Assembly: GCA_944326355.1 (NCBI GenBank)
Contig: CALVDO010000016.1
Span: forward strand, 1-51,550
Origin: an uncultured Bacteroidales bacterium
GTDB taxonomy: Bacteria; Bacteroidota; Bacteroidia; Bacteroidales; UBA932
Direction: 5' to 3'
DNA length: 51,550 nucleotides
Shown here: positions 23,815 through 31,917 of the stretch, piece by piece
How the letters are laid out: every line of letters starts with the position of its first letter
How positions within the stretch are numbered: position 1 is the first letter of the stretch
Notes under the pieces: generated by a model
Seen by the model: the letters and a program-made list of their open reading frames with translations, nothing else
What the model was told of the DNA's origin: nothing
Databases searched by the model: none
Position numbers and translations under genes: made by a program

Positions 23815-25743
23815 TCATTTCATATTGGCGAGTCCCGACTCAAGGAATTCCACAAAGCCAGGTATGCTGAGGTCATATCCTCTCACCGGAGCCAGAACTT
23901 CTCCGTCCGGAGACATGAGCACATAGTTGGGCTGAGCATTGACGCCGAATCTCGTGCGTACGATATATGAGTTGATCCTGCCGAGATCCTTGAGCACGTC
24001 TCCGCTTTCTGTAGTCACCCATTCGCTTTCGTCGAGTCTGGTCTTGTCGTCAGTGTAGAGGGCGACTATGATGTAGTCGTTCTTCAGGATGTCGAGAACC
24101 TGCGGGTCGCTCCATACTCTCGACTCCATCTCGCGGCAGTTGACGCATCCGTGCCCTGTGATGTCGATGAATACCGGTTTCCCTGTCTCTTTGGCGGCAG
24201 CGAGCCCTTCCTCTATGGTGAAGTACCCGTCAAGACCGAGCGGCAGATGCAGCCCGAACCTGTTTTTGCCGCCGTCGGCCTGCTGTCCGCTGCCCGTCAC
24301 TGAGACATTGCCCCCTGTGCCGGCTCCGATTACGAAGTCCTGCGACGTCAGCGGAGGAAGATAGCCGGAAAGTGCCTTAAGAGGAGCACCGAACATTCCC
24401 GGGATCATGTACACCACAAATGAGAATACGGCTATCGCAAGCGCGAGCCTCTTGACCGAGACATGATCTACCTTGTCGTCATGTGCGAATCTGATCTTGC
24501 CGAGAAGATAGAATCCGAGCAGGGTGAATACTACTATCCAGATGGCGAGATATACTTCCCTGTCGAGAATGCCCCAGTGGTAGGTCTGGTCGGCTACACT
24601 CAGGAACTTCAGACCGAGTGCGACCTCAATGAAGCCGAGCACGACCTTGACGGAGTTGAGCCATCCTCCGCTCTTAGGAAGATTCTTGAGCAGGGACGGG
24701 AAGAGTGCGAGGATCGTGAACGGCAGCGCGAAGGCGAGAGAGAACGCCAGCATCGCCAGCATCGGCTCCCAGAATTCGCCCTGAGTGGCCTTGATCAGTA
24801 CCGATCCGACGATAGGCCCGGTGCATGAGAATGACACGAGCACGAGGGTAAGCGCCATGAAGAATATGCCGAGGAGACCGCCCTTGTCCGCTCCCTTGTC
24901 GCTTCTGTTGACTATCGAAGACGGCAGAGTGATCTCGAACGCTCCGAAGAATGAGGCGGCGAAGATCATGAACACCACGAAGAAGATGATGTTCGGCAGC
25001 CAGTGCGTGGCGAGCCAGTTGAATATGTCCGCAGTCACAGTCTCACCGCCGAGTATCCTCGTGAGAAGGATGATCACTGATATGGGCACTGTGTAGAGCA
25101 GCACTATGAACAGTCCGTACATCGATGCCTTGAATCTTCCTGCGGCAGGGGTCGACGATCCCTTCATGAAGAAGGACACGGTCATCGGCACCATAGGAAA
25201 GACGCAAGGTGTGAGCAGGGCGGCAAATCCCCAGAGGATGGCCTCTATTATCAGAGCCCAGTTGAAGCCTCCGGCCTCATTCTCATCGGCTGGTGCTGCG
25301 GATATGCTCACGCTGAACTTCTTGTACTCCGGCGAGGCGCACTGCGTCTCGGTGCATGCCATCCATGTGATTTCGCCGGATACTGTGGCTTTTGCCGATT
25401 CGAGCCGGACCTCCTGAGCGATGACTATCTTGTCGTAGAATACCGGATCTCCGTCATAGTCTACCGGAGTGGTGATTTCGTAGAGGTCTCCGGAGAATGA
25501 GTAGCCGACGGCATCGTCATAGAGAACGGCGGTAGGGTACAGCTCGCTCGTGAGATTATACGTATGCCATCCTTTCTCGATGTTTCCCGTGAAAATTATG
25601 CGGAACGTGTCGTCGCCTGTGCGTTCCGTGCTCACCTGCCACTCGACGGTCTTCAGCGGCTGACCGAAGTCCTGTCCGTAGACGGCAACGGCGGCGCATA
25701 CGGCCGCCATTACTGTAATAGCTTTGTAAATCAGATTCTTCAC
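23815..25743 (-). CDS. dsbD: Thiol:disulfide interchange protein DsbD
   Basis: Inner-membrane protein that passes reducing power from cytoplasmic thioredoxin to periplasmic thiols. The 642-aa protein shows a signal peptide, an N-terminal DsbD-alpha domain with Cys pair CTETQC near 120-125, an eight-helix membrane domain with the two redox cysteines in LTPCVFPMVP near 163-172 and SCTGPIVGS near 292-300, and a C-terminal thioredoxin domain with GCVNC near 542-546. The start is unclear because no ATG is available: GTG 25743 (MKNLIYK) gives the best signal peptide; TTG 25752 is possible. It follows rny by about 10 bp and is probably cotranscribed with it. Confidence 0.92.
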   Translation of the reverse strand: MKNLIYKAITVMAAVCAAVAVYGQDFGQPLKTVEWQVSTERTGDDTFRIIFTGNIEKGWHTYNLTSELYPTAVLYDDAVGYSFSGDLYEITTPVDYDGDPVFYDKIVIAQEVRLESAKATVSGEITWMACTETQCASPEYKKFSVSISAAPADENEAGGFNWALIIEAILWGFAALLTPCVFPMVPMTVSFFMKGSSTPAAGRFKASMYGLFIVLLYTVPISVIILLTRILGGETVTADIFNWLATHWLPNIIFFVVFMIFAASFFGAFEITLPSSIVNRSDKGADKGGLLGIFFMALTLVLVSFSCTGPIVGSVLIKATQGEFWEPMLAMLAFSLAFALPFTILALFPSLLKNLPKSGGWLNSVKVVLGFIEVALGLKFLSVADQTYHWGILDREVYLAIWIVVFTLLGFYLLGKIRFAHDDKVDHVSVKRLALAIAVFSFVVYMIPGMFGAPLKALSGYLPPLTSQDFVIGAGTGGNVSVTGSGQQADGGKNRFGLHLPLGLDGYFTIEEGLAAAKETGKPVFIDITGHGCVNCREMESRVWSDPQVLDILKNDYIIVALYTDDKTRLDESEWVTTESGDVLKDLGRINSYIVRTRFGVNAQPNYVLMSPDGEVLAPVRGYDLSIPGFVEFLESGLANMK

Positions 25744-25753
25744 TGCTTGCAAT

Positions 25754-27295
25754 CTATTTTGCGAAAGCCACTGAGCGTGTCTCTCTAATTACTGTTATCT
25801 TCACCTGTCCCGGATATACCATCTCCTCCTGAATCTTCTTTGCGATTTCGCCTGACAGAGTCTCTGCGTCCTTGTCGGTCACCTGATCCGCCCCGACGAT
25901 GACTCTGAGCTCTCTTCCCGCCTGAATGGCGTATGTCTTGGTTACGCCGGGATAAGACTTGGCGATATTCTCCATGTCCTTGAGCCTCTTGATGTAAGAC
26001 TCTATCACCTCGCGGCGTGCTCCCGGTCTTGCCCCTGAAATGGCGTCTCCGACCATCACGAGCGGGGAGATGATGGAGGTCATCTCGATTTCCTCATGGT
26101 GTGCTCCGATTGCGTTGCATACCTCCGGCTTCTCCTTGTATTTTTCGGCGAGCCGCATTCCGAGGATTGCGTGCGGAAGCTCCGGATCCTCGTCGGACAC
26201 TTTTCCTATGTCGTGGAGCAGTCCGGCGCGTTTGGCGATCTTCGGATTGAGGCCGAGCTCGGATGCCATCGTCGCGCAGATGTTTGCCACCTCGCGTGAG
26301 TGCTGAAGAAGGTTCTGACCGTATGATGAGCGGTATTTCATCCTTCCGATGAGCTTGACGAGCTCGATGTGCATCCCGTGGATGCCGAGGTCGATGCAGG
26401 TCCTCTTGCCGGTCTCCATGATCTCGTCCTCGAGCTGCTTCTGTACTTTGGCGACCACCTCCTCGATGCGGGCCGGATGTATTCTTCCGTCGATCACCAG
26501 CTGATGAAGGGCGAGTCTCGCCACCTCGCGTCTCACCGGGTCGAAGGCGGACAGCAGGATGGCTTCCGGAGTGTCGTCCACGACGATTTCCACTCCTGTT
26601 GCGGCCTCGAGAGCCCTGATGTTGCGGCCCTCTCTTCCGATGATGCGGCCCTTGATCTCGTCGCTTTCAATGTTGAACACAGTCACCGCATTTTCGATTG
26701 CAGTCTCGGATGCTGTCCTCTGAATGGTATTTATGACTATTCTCTTTGCCTCTTTCCCGGCGGTGAGCCTTGCCTCGTCCATCACGTCGTTGATGTATGA
26801 CTGAGCCTGACTCCTGGCTTCTGCCTTCATGTTTTCCATGAGCTGGTTCTTGGCTTCAGCGGCAGTCATTCCCGCGATGTTCTCGATCTGCTGGATGGCC
26901 TCGCCCCGGAGCCTGTCGTATTCCTCCGCCTTCTGGTTCACAGCCTCCATCTGCTTTTTCAGGTTGTCCCTGATCGCGTCTGCCTCCCTGTTCTTCCTGT
27001 TGAGCTCGGCGTTCTGCTGGTTGAGCGAGTTTTCCCTCTGTCTGAGCTTCACTTCAGCTTCATGCAGCTGTCCGTTCTTCTCGTTGATGTAACGCTCATG
27101 CTCGCTCTTGAGCTGCAGGAACTTCTCCTTTGCCTGAAAGATCTTCTCCTTGCGGATGTTCTCCGCCTCGATTTCGGCTTTCTGTATGATTTCGTCCTTC
27201 TGTCCCTTGAGCAGAAGCTTATGGACGAATATATAAGTGCCTACGGCGATTATGGCCCCTATGGCCGCCGCTAAAAAATAGAATAATATCTCCAT
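25754..27295 (-). CDS. rny: Ribonuclease Y
   Basis: Membrane-anchored endoribonuclease that starts mRNA decay. The 513-aa protein has one N-terminal membrane helix (3-22), a long charged coiled coil (about 30-195), a KH RNA-binding domain ([15 protein letters not shown] near 216-230) and an HD phosphohydrolase domain with the metal-binding motif LLHDIGK near 358-364 plus HHEEIE near 397-402. It lies downstream of zapB-like, zapA and the probable 6S RNA, the order I recall from other Bacteroidales. A terminator-like hairpin with a T-run ends only about 20 nt before its start codon, so it must depend on readthrough or on a promoter inside that hairpin. Confidence 0.96.
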   Translation of the reverse strand: MEILFYFLAAAIGAIIAVGTYIFVHKLLLKGQKDEIIQKAEIEAENIRKEKIFQAKEKFLQLKSEHERYINEKNGQLHEAEVKLRQRENSLNQQNAELNRKNREADAIRDNLKKQMEAVNQKAEEYDRLRGEAIQQIENIAGMTAAEAKNQLMENMKAEARSQAQSYINDVMDEARLTAGKEAKRIVINTIQRTASETAIENAVTVFNIESDEIKGRIIGREGRNIRALEAATGVEIVVDDTPEAILLSAFDPVRREVARLALHQLVIDGRIHPARIEEVVAKVQKQLEDEIMETGKRTCIDLGIHGMHIELVKLIGRMKYRSSYGQNLLQHSREVANICATMASELGLNPKIAKRAGLLHDIGKVSDEDPELPHAILGMRLAEKYKEKPEVCNAIGAHHEEIEMTSIISPLVMVGDAISGARPGARREVIESYIKRLKDMENIAKSYPGVTKTYAIQAGRELRVIVGADQVTDKDAETLSGEIAKKIQEEMVYPGQVKITVIRETRSVAFAK

Positions 27296-27314
27296 ATCGC
27301 TGTCAATATAGTTA

Positions 27315-27351
27315 TAAAAAAAACCGGTCAGCTTGCGGAAGCCGGCCGGTC
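27315..27351 (-). terminator. Terminator-like hairpin immediately upstream of rny
   Basis: On the minus strand ACCGG and CCGGT flank an inner GCTT/AAGC pair, and an eight-T run follows. It ends about 20 nt before the rny start codon, so it may attenuate rny or end a readthrough transcript of zapA and the small RNA. Confidence 0.6.
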
Positions 27352-27369
27352 GGGTTGTCCAAAAGAAAA

Positions 27370-27557
27370 AGCCGTTAGTTCATTTGTCTGGAAATCTTAT
27401 GAAAATAAGATTTGAGCTCCGAAAAATTGGGTCTGACTTCCTCCGTTCCGCAAGCGGAATCCCCGTGAGGGTGACATAGGCCTGTCATTGCCATTCGAGT
27501 AAACTCGGTTACTTAATGTAATTTGATGATTTCAGCAAAAATAAGTAACTAACGGCT
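27370..27557 (-). ncRNA. ssrS: Probable 6S RNA (Bacteroidales-1-like)
   Basis: 6S RNA binds the housekeeping RNA polymerase holoenzyme and dampens transcription. The evidence is position and shape. It lies between zapA and rny, the conserved place of the Bacteroidales 6S gene and reminiscent of the zapA-ssrS link in Proteobacteria. An 11-bp perfect closing stem joins 27547-27557 with 27370-27380, enclosing a transcript of 188 nt, the usual 6S length, followed by TTTTTC. Inside are further hairpins, such as AAATCTTA/TAAGATTT (27392-27413) and TTCCGC/GCGGAA, around an open central region. The closing stem overlaps the zapA stop codon. I could not run a covariance model, so another structured RNA is possible. 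Confidence 0.62.
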
Positions 27558-27846
27558 ATATCTTTTCAATCTTTTCAAGATAACCTGCAATCTCGTCGCG
27601 CAACGCTTCAATCTCCTGCTTCGTCTTCTTCAGCTCCCTTCCCCTCATCACGAACCCGATGCTTATCGTGAGTGCCGCCATCGCGAGCACGTCATACGAA
27701 GTCTGTCCGGTCAGATTCCTCTCCTTCTTCTGAATCTGCTGATTGACGATCTTGGCGGCTTCCCTCCATATCTCCTCGTCCTGCTGCGACTCGACCTTGA
27801 ACTCGTATTCATGACCGGCGATGCTTATCGTGATCTTCTGTGCCAT
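27556..27846 (-). CDS. zapA: Cell division protein ZapA
   Basis: A 96-aa cytoplasmic protein that bundles FtsZ filaments at the division site. The N-terminal globular part (KITISIAGHEYEFKVESQQDE, given in part) and the following helix EIWREAAKIVNQQIQ match the ZapA family; residues 48-96 form the C-terminal coiled coil. It follows the small coiled-coil gene by 28 bp in the same operon. Its stop codon (27556-27558) is inside the closing stem of the adjacent structured RNA, so processing or a separate promoter must free that RNA; a weak TTG-N18-TATCTTGA lies within its last codons. Confidence 0.9.
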   Translation of the reverse strand: MAQKITISIAGHEYEFKVESQQDEEIWREAAKIVNQQIQKKERNLTGQTSYDVLAMAALTISIGFVMRGRELKKTKQEIEALRDEIAGYLEKIEKI

Positions 27847-27874
27847 ATCCTCTCGTTTCTGTAGGCGAGGTACG

Positions 27875-28159
27875 TCAGTCTCCGATTAGCGACATGCATC
27901 TGTCGATGGACCTTATCATCCTGTCAATCCGCTCTCTCGCCTCTCTTCTGTCTTTCGAAGTGGCCATGAAGGCGTCCGTCAACTTCAGGCTATCGATCTG
28001 TCTTTCCAACTCTTTTATATGCTTCCTGCAGTCTTCAATCATGGCTCTGCATTCCTTAAGTTCATCATTCAGCGCCTCTTTTTCGGCTTTCTCCTTCTCG
28101 TATGCCGAGACGAGCCTCATTATTTCGGACCTGATGTCCCCGACAATGTCAGATGTCAT
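27875..28159 (-). CDS. Small coiled-coil protein (ZapB-like)
   Basis: A 94-aa protein that is almost entirely one heptad-rich helix (about 8-62, KEKAEKEALNDELKECRAMI and onward), a layout like ZapB, which binds ZapA at the division ring. No catalytic motif is visible. The start is decided by the promoter: predicted transcription begins near 28168, so ATG 28159 (MTSDIVGD) is used rather than GTG 28168. It is the first gene of the unit with zapA, the structured RNA and rny. ZapB identity rests on coiled coil and context; sequence similarity alone would not prove it. Confidence 0.75.
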   Translation of the reverse strand: MTSDIVGDIRSEIMRLVSAYEKEKAEKEALNDELKECRAMIEDCRKHIKELERQIDSLKLTDAFMATSKDRREARERIDRMIRSIDRCMSLIGD

Positions 28160-28173
28160 ATTGAACACTTCCG

Positions 28174-28204
28174 CAAAGTTAGCATAATTTATCGTAAATT
28201 CAAA
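28174..28204 (-). promoter_or_regulatory. Promoter of the zapB-like/zapA/rny unit
   Basis: Minus-strand TTTG (28204-28201), exactly 19 bp, then TAACTTTG (28181-28174), a full match to the Bacteroidetes consensus. Predicted start is near 28168. Confidence 0.75.
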
Positions 28205-28271
28205 TTAAATCTGAATGACAGGAGCGGGGGAGCGGAGCAGCAGAAGCCGGCTCCCCCTCCTGTCGTCAGGG

Positions 28272-28823
28272 TCACGCCCGGCTGACGATTTCGACGTTCT
28301 TCATTCCGTCTTCGATCGCCGCCTTGTTGAGCGGAATCATCTGCGCGTATCTCGAAGGAATCGACTTCGCGAGCCCTTTCTCCACATTCTCAAGTGACAC
28401 CAGCGGCTTCACCTGCAGGAAGGCGCCGAGAACCACCATATTGTAGACTTTCGAGTTGCCGATTCTCGCAGCGCCCTCGATGGCGTCGATTCTGCAGATG
28501 TTGATGTCCTTCCTGACAGGATGCCTTGTGATGCCGCTCGGGTCATATACGAGCCACCCGCCGGGCTTCACGCTGTTCTCGAACTTGTCCATCGACTGCT
28601 GGTTGAGGATGATGGCCGTGTCGTATCTGGTCACGATCGGCGAACCTATCTTCTTGTCGCTGAGGATGACGCATACATTGGCTGTTCCACCTCTCATCTC
28701 CGGGCCGTAAGATGGCATCCAGGTGACCTCCATATCCTGCATGATCGCTGAATATGCGAGTATCTTTCCCATAGAGAGGACTCCCTGTCCTCCGAATCCG
28801 GCTATAATGATCTCTTCTTTCAT
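28272..28823 (-). CDS. korC: 2-oxoacid:ferredoxin oxidoreductase, gamma subunit
   Basis: Gamma subunit of the four-subunit KorABCD/VorABCD-type enzyme that oxidatively decarboxylates 2-oxoglutarate or branched 2-oxoacids to the acyl-CoA with reduction of ferredoxin. The 183-aa protein has the family features IIIAGFGGQGVLSMGK near 4-19, TWMPSYGPEMRGGTANVCV near 35-53 and NQQSMDKF near 74-81. It is last in the order ferredoxin, alpha, beta, gamma on the minus strand, 41 bp after the beta gene. Sequence by eye cannot separate 2-oxoglutarate from branched-chain 2-oxoacid preference. Confidence 0.9.
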   Translation of the reverse strand: MKEEIIIAGFGGQGVLSMGKILAYSAIMQDMEVTWMPSYGPEMRGGTANVCVILSDKKIGSPIVTRYDTAIILNQQSMDKFENSVKPGGWLVYDPSGITRHPVRKDINICRIDAIEGAARIGNSKVYNMVVLGAFLQVKPLVSLENVEKGLAKSIPSRYAQMIPLNKAAIEDGMKNVEIVSRA

Positions 28824-28864
28824 TTCAAAACGCGATTCTTTCAGTTGTGATGAATATTTCCGTC

Positions 28865-29641
28865 TCAGCGGCCTGCCGGCACGTCCTTAATGTCTCCGAT
28901 CGGGTATTTCGGGAACATGTGCTCGACCATCCACTTGTTGGCTTCAACCGGGGACAGCTTCCATCCCGAGTTGCAGGTCGAGACAATCTCCACGAAGGAC
29001 AGCCCCACGCCCATCTGGCTGTATTCGAACGCCTTTCTTATCGCGCTCTTTGCCTTTCTGACCGCAGGGGCGGTGTGTACGGACTGTCTGGTGATGTATG
29101 CCGTGCCGTCAAGATGGGCGATCATGTCGGCGATCACGAGAGGGAATCCGTTGAGCTTTGCGTCCCTTCCGTACGGAGTGGTGGACGTCTTCATCCCGAG
29201 CAGGGTGGTAGGCGCCATCTGGCCTCCTGTCATGCCGTAGATGCCGTTGTTGATGAAGATCACGACGATGTTCTCGCCCCTCGCGCATGCGTGGATGATT
29301 TCCGCTGTTCCGATTGACGCGAGGTCTCCGTCGCCCTGATAGGTGAACACGTATTTGTCCGGGCAGAGTCTCTTGGTGGCCGTGGCCAGAGCCGGGGCCC
29401 TTCCGTGGGCGGCCTCCTGCCAGTCGATATCTATATAATTGTATGCGAAGACGGAGCATCCCACCGGGCATATCCCGACCGTCTTTTCCTGAATGCCCAT
29501 CTCCTCAATCACTTCAGCCACAATTTTGTGGACAGTGCCGTGCGAGCAGCCCGGGCAGTAGTGCATCACGTTGTCGGTGAGCAGTGCCGGTCTTCTGTAC
29601 GCGATGTTTTCCGGCTTCTTGATGTCTTCTATGCTGATCAT
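28865..29641 (-). CDS. korB: 2-oxoacid:ferredoxin oxidoreductase, beta subunit (TPP-binding)
   Basis: Carries thiamine diphosphate and probably an iron-sulfur cluster ligand set. The 258-aa protein shows YCPGCSHG near 28-35, IGCSVF-like GICPVGCSVF near 56-65, the TPP/Mg motif GDGDLASIG near 101-109 with NNGIYGMTGGQ near 132-142, and VEIVSTCNSGW near 217-227. The spacing matches KorB/VorA proteins of anaerobic Bacteroidales. It is 22 bp after the alpha gene and 41 bp before the gamma gene. These enzymes are oxygen-sensitive, consistent with an anaerobic host. Confidence 0.92.
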   Translation of the reverse strand: MISIEDIKKPENIAYRRPALLTDNVMHYCPGCSHGTVHKIVAEVIEEMGIQEKTVGICPVGCSVFAYNYIDIDWQEAAHGRAPALATATKRLCPDKYVFTYQGDGDLASIGTAEIIHACARGENIVVIFINNGIYGMTGGQMAPTTLLGMKTSTTPYGRDAKLNGFPLVIADMIAHLDGTAYITRQSVHTAPAVRKAKSAIRKAFEYSQMGVGLSFVEIVSTCNSGWKLSPVEANKWMVEHMFPKYPIGDIKDVPAGR

Positions 29642-29663
29642 TTGTCGCTTGCTTTTGCCCTGG

Positions 29664-30746
29664 TCACTCCAGGCCGTTGAACTTCTTGAATTCCGCTGAT
29701 ATCTCCTCAGGAGTGTATATGTTGCCTCCCTGTCTGCCGTAGAAGCCCACAGGGCATTTCCCTCCTGCCGCGAGTCTCACGTCGTGGACCATCTGTCCGA
29801 GGTTGAGCTCGACGCTCATCATGCTCTTCACCTGCGTGGCGAGGCGGGCGATCTCCTTCTCCGGGAACGGGTAGAGGGTGATCGGCCGGAGAAGGCCGGC
29901 CTTGATGCCTTCCTCTCTGAGCCCGTCGACGACGGCTTCGCATATTCTTGATGAGCAGCCGAATGCAACAAACACATATTCCGCGTCCTCAGTGAGATAT
30001 TCGCTGAACTTCACTTCGTTCTCCTCGATGACGGCGTATTTCGCCTGAAGCTTCCTGTTGAACTTCTCCTGAATGTCCGCGTCGAGGGAGAGGGAGGTGA
30101 TGATGTTGCGCTCGCGGTCCGCCGTCTTTCCTGTCGTTGCCCACGGAGCTGCCTTCAGAATCTCCTCGGCCGTGCGGCGGGGCTTCATCGGGTGCAGCTC
30201 CACCTTCTCCATCATCTGGCCGATGATTCCGTCGGCGAGAATCACCACAGGGGTGCGGTATTTGAAAGCGAGGTCGAATCCCCAGTCGATGAAGTCGTAC
30301 ATATCCTGTGCTGAGGCCGGGGCGAGCACGATGTTGTGGTAGTCGCCGTGTCCGCCGCCTTTCACGATCTGATTGTAGTCGCTCTGGCTCGGCTGGATGG
30401 TGCCCAGACCGGGACCGCCGCGCATCACGTCGACGACCACGCACGGGAGTTCAGCTCCCGCAATATAGCTGATCCCCTCGCACATGAGGCTGATCCCCGG
30501 GCTGCTGGACGAGGTCATCACCTTCTTGCCGCAGCTTGCGCCGCCGTATATCATGTTGATGGACGAAGTCTCGCTCTCTGCCTGAAGCACAACCATTCCT
30601 GTGGTCTCCCACGGCTTCTCCTTCATAAGAGTCTCCATGACTTCGGACTGCGGCGTGATCGGGTATCCGAAGTAGCCGTCAACGCCGTTGCGGATTGCCG
30701 ATATGGCAATCGCCTCGTTTCCTTTCATCAAAATCTTTTCTGCCAT
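29664..30746 (-). CDS. korA: 2-oxoacid:ferredoxin oxidoreductase, alpha subunit
   Basis: Alpha subunit (360 aa) of the same enzyme; often named VorB when the branched-chain activity is assumed. It contains LMKGNEAIAISAIRNG near 6-21, FGYPITPQSEVME near 26-38, MTSSSSPGISLM near 78-89, GGPGLGTIQPSQSDYNQIVKG near 109 onward, and a C-terminal domain II with YVFVAFGCSSRICEAVVDG (about 255-273). It starts 7 bp after the ferredoxin gene, so the two are probably cotranscribed. All four subunits appear intact. Confidence 0.92.
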   Translation of the reverse strand: MAEKILMKGNEAIAISAIRNGVDGYFGYPITPQSEVMETLMKEKPWETTGMVVLQAESETSSINMIYGGASCGKKVMTSSSSPGISLMCEGISYIAGAELPCVVVDVMRGGPGLGTIQPSQSDYNQIVKGGGHGDYHNIVLAPASAQDMYDFIDWGFDLAFKYRTPVVILADGIIGQMMEKVELHPMKPRRTAEEILKAAPWATTGKTADRERNIITSLSLDADIQEKFNRKLQAKYAVIEENEVKFSEYLTEDAEYVFVAFGCSSRICEAVVDGLREEGIKAGLLRPITLYPFPEKEIARLATQVKSMMSVELNLGQMVHDVRLAAGGKCPVGFYGRQGGNIYTPEEISAEFKKFNGLE

Positions 30747-30753
30747 ATCACTG

Positions 30754-30972
30754 TCATATTTTGACTTTATAGACTGTAATCACCGAATCAGGACATACTA
30801 CGGCGCACTGCGAACAGCCGATGCAGCCGTCGCCGGTCATTTCGGCATAGTGATAGCCCTTGCTGTTTACCTTGTCCGAGAGTCTGATGCTGCCCGTCGG
30901 GCAGTTTGCGACGCATACAGAGCATCCTTTGCATTTCTGTTCGTCGACTTCAATTGCTCCTTTGATTGCCAT
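30754..30972 (-). CDS. korD: 4Fe-4S ferredoxin subunit of the 2-oxoacid oxidoreductase
   Basis: A 72-aa dicluster ferredoxin, the delta subunit that takes electrons from the TPP site. Two complete CxxCxxCxxxCP motifs are visible: CKGCSVCVANCP (14-25) and CIGCSQCAVVCP (50-61), each binding one 4Fe-4S cluster. It is the first gene of the kor operon. I could not find a consensus promoter in the 90 bp upstream, which hold the terminator of the aquaporin gene, so transcription start is undefined. Confidence 0.95.
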   Translation of the reverse strand: MAIKGAIEVDEQKCKGCSVCVANCPTGSIRLSDKVNSKGYHYAEMTGDGCIGCSQCAVVCPDSVITVYKVKI

Positions 30973-31011
30973 CTGTAGTCAGAAAGTTTAGTCTTAAACC
31001 AATGAGTGTAC

Positions 31012-31059
31012 AAAAAAAGACCGCCCCGGCCGGTGAGAATCTCCGGCCGGCGGACGGTC
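31012..31059 (-). terminator. Intrinsic terminator of the aquaporin gene
   Basis: CCGGCCGG (31026-31033) pairs with CCGGCCGG (31043-31050), with outer GACCG/CGGTC (31019-31023, 31055-31059); on the minus strand seven T residues follow. It begins 2 bp after the stop codon. Confidence 0.88.
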
Positions 31060-31060
31060 G

Positions 31061-31744
31061 TCATTTCCTTTCGGCTGAAAGCCCTTTCCATACCAGGGCG
31101 CTCAGTGCGGCGCCGGCGAGCGGGGCCACAATGAAGAGCCAGAGCTGGCTGAGTGCCCTGCCGCCCTCGAAGAGAGCCGGGCCTATGCTTCTTGCCGGAT
31201 TGACCGATGTCCCCGTAATCGGAATGCAGACGATGTGGATCAGGACGAGAGTGAGTCCGATCGCGAGCCCGGCGAAGTCTCCCGCGCCCTTTTTCGGATC
31301 TGTCGTGCCGAGCACGACGAGAACGAAGATGAAGGTGAACACGAACTCCGCCACGAAAGCCTGCAGCATGCGGCCGTCAGCGAACGAGTTGGAGCCTGTC
31401 TCCGTAGGACCGGAGTGTGTGCCGCAGGAAACCAGCGCCCAGATGACTGCGGAGCCGATTATCGCTCCGATGACCTGTGAGAGCATGTAGGCGATGGCCT
31501 CCTTGCCTTTCATCCTGCCTGAAAGCCATACGCCGAAAGTGATGGCTGGGTTGATGTGGCAGCCGGAGATCTTTCCGATCGTGTATGCCATCGCTATTAC
31601 GGAAAGCCCGAAGGCGAGGGCCACGCCGAGAGTTCCCACTCCCTCGCTTACCGCGCCTGCCGCGTTGCCGGCGAAGACTGCGCTTCCGCATCCCATGAGT
31701 ACCAGGACCATAGTCCCGACCATTTCAGCAAAATATTTCTTCAT
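31061..31744 (-). CDS. aqpZ: Aquaporin Z-type MIP channel
   Basis: Inner-membrane water channel of the MIP family. The 227-aa protein has six membrane helices and both half-helix NPA motifs: GCHINPAITFG and GTSVNPARSIGPALFEGG; the second motif with Arg after NPA and the small residues in the filter fit water-selective AqpZ rather than GlpF. Start is ATG 31744 (MKKYFAEMVGT); an upstream ATG at 31786 adds 14 residues without similarity. The 130-bp AT-rich gap before it (to 31884) shows no clear minus-strand promoter. It is probably monocistronic. Confidence 0.93.
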   Translation of the reverse strand: MKKYFAEMVGTMVLVLMGCGSAVFAGNAAGAVSEGVGTLGVALAFGLSVIAMAYTIGKISGCHINPAITFGVWLSGRMKGKEAIAYMLSQVIGAIIGSAVIWALVSCGTHSGPTETGSNSFADGRMLQAFVAEFVFTFIFVLVVLGTTDPKKGAGDFAGLAIGLTLVLIHIVCIPITGTSVNPARSIGPALFEGGRALSQLWLFIVAPLAGAALSALVWKGLSAERK

Positions 31745-31883
31745 GCCAGTATTATTTTTTGAAAACATTTCAGTTTGTTTAAGCAAAATTCAAAAAAACA
31801 TTTAAAATAATCAAGACAATTTGAAAGAAACGGCGAAAAAAATCTTCATCTGTCCCATGACGGAATTTCAGTGAAATTTTTTC

Positions 31884-31891
31884 TATCTTTG
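31884..31891 (+). promoter_or_regulatory. -7 element of the amidohydrolase-purine phosphorylase-GH43 run
   Basis: TATCTTTG matches TAnnTTTG exactly, 26 bp before ATG 31918. The -33 box is not clear. Confidence 0.5.
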
Positions 31892-31917
31892 AAAAATTTA
31901 ACCGGTTTTGATGAGTT

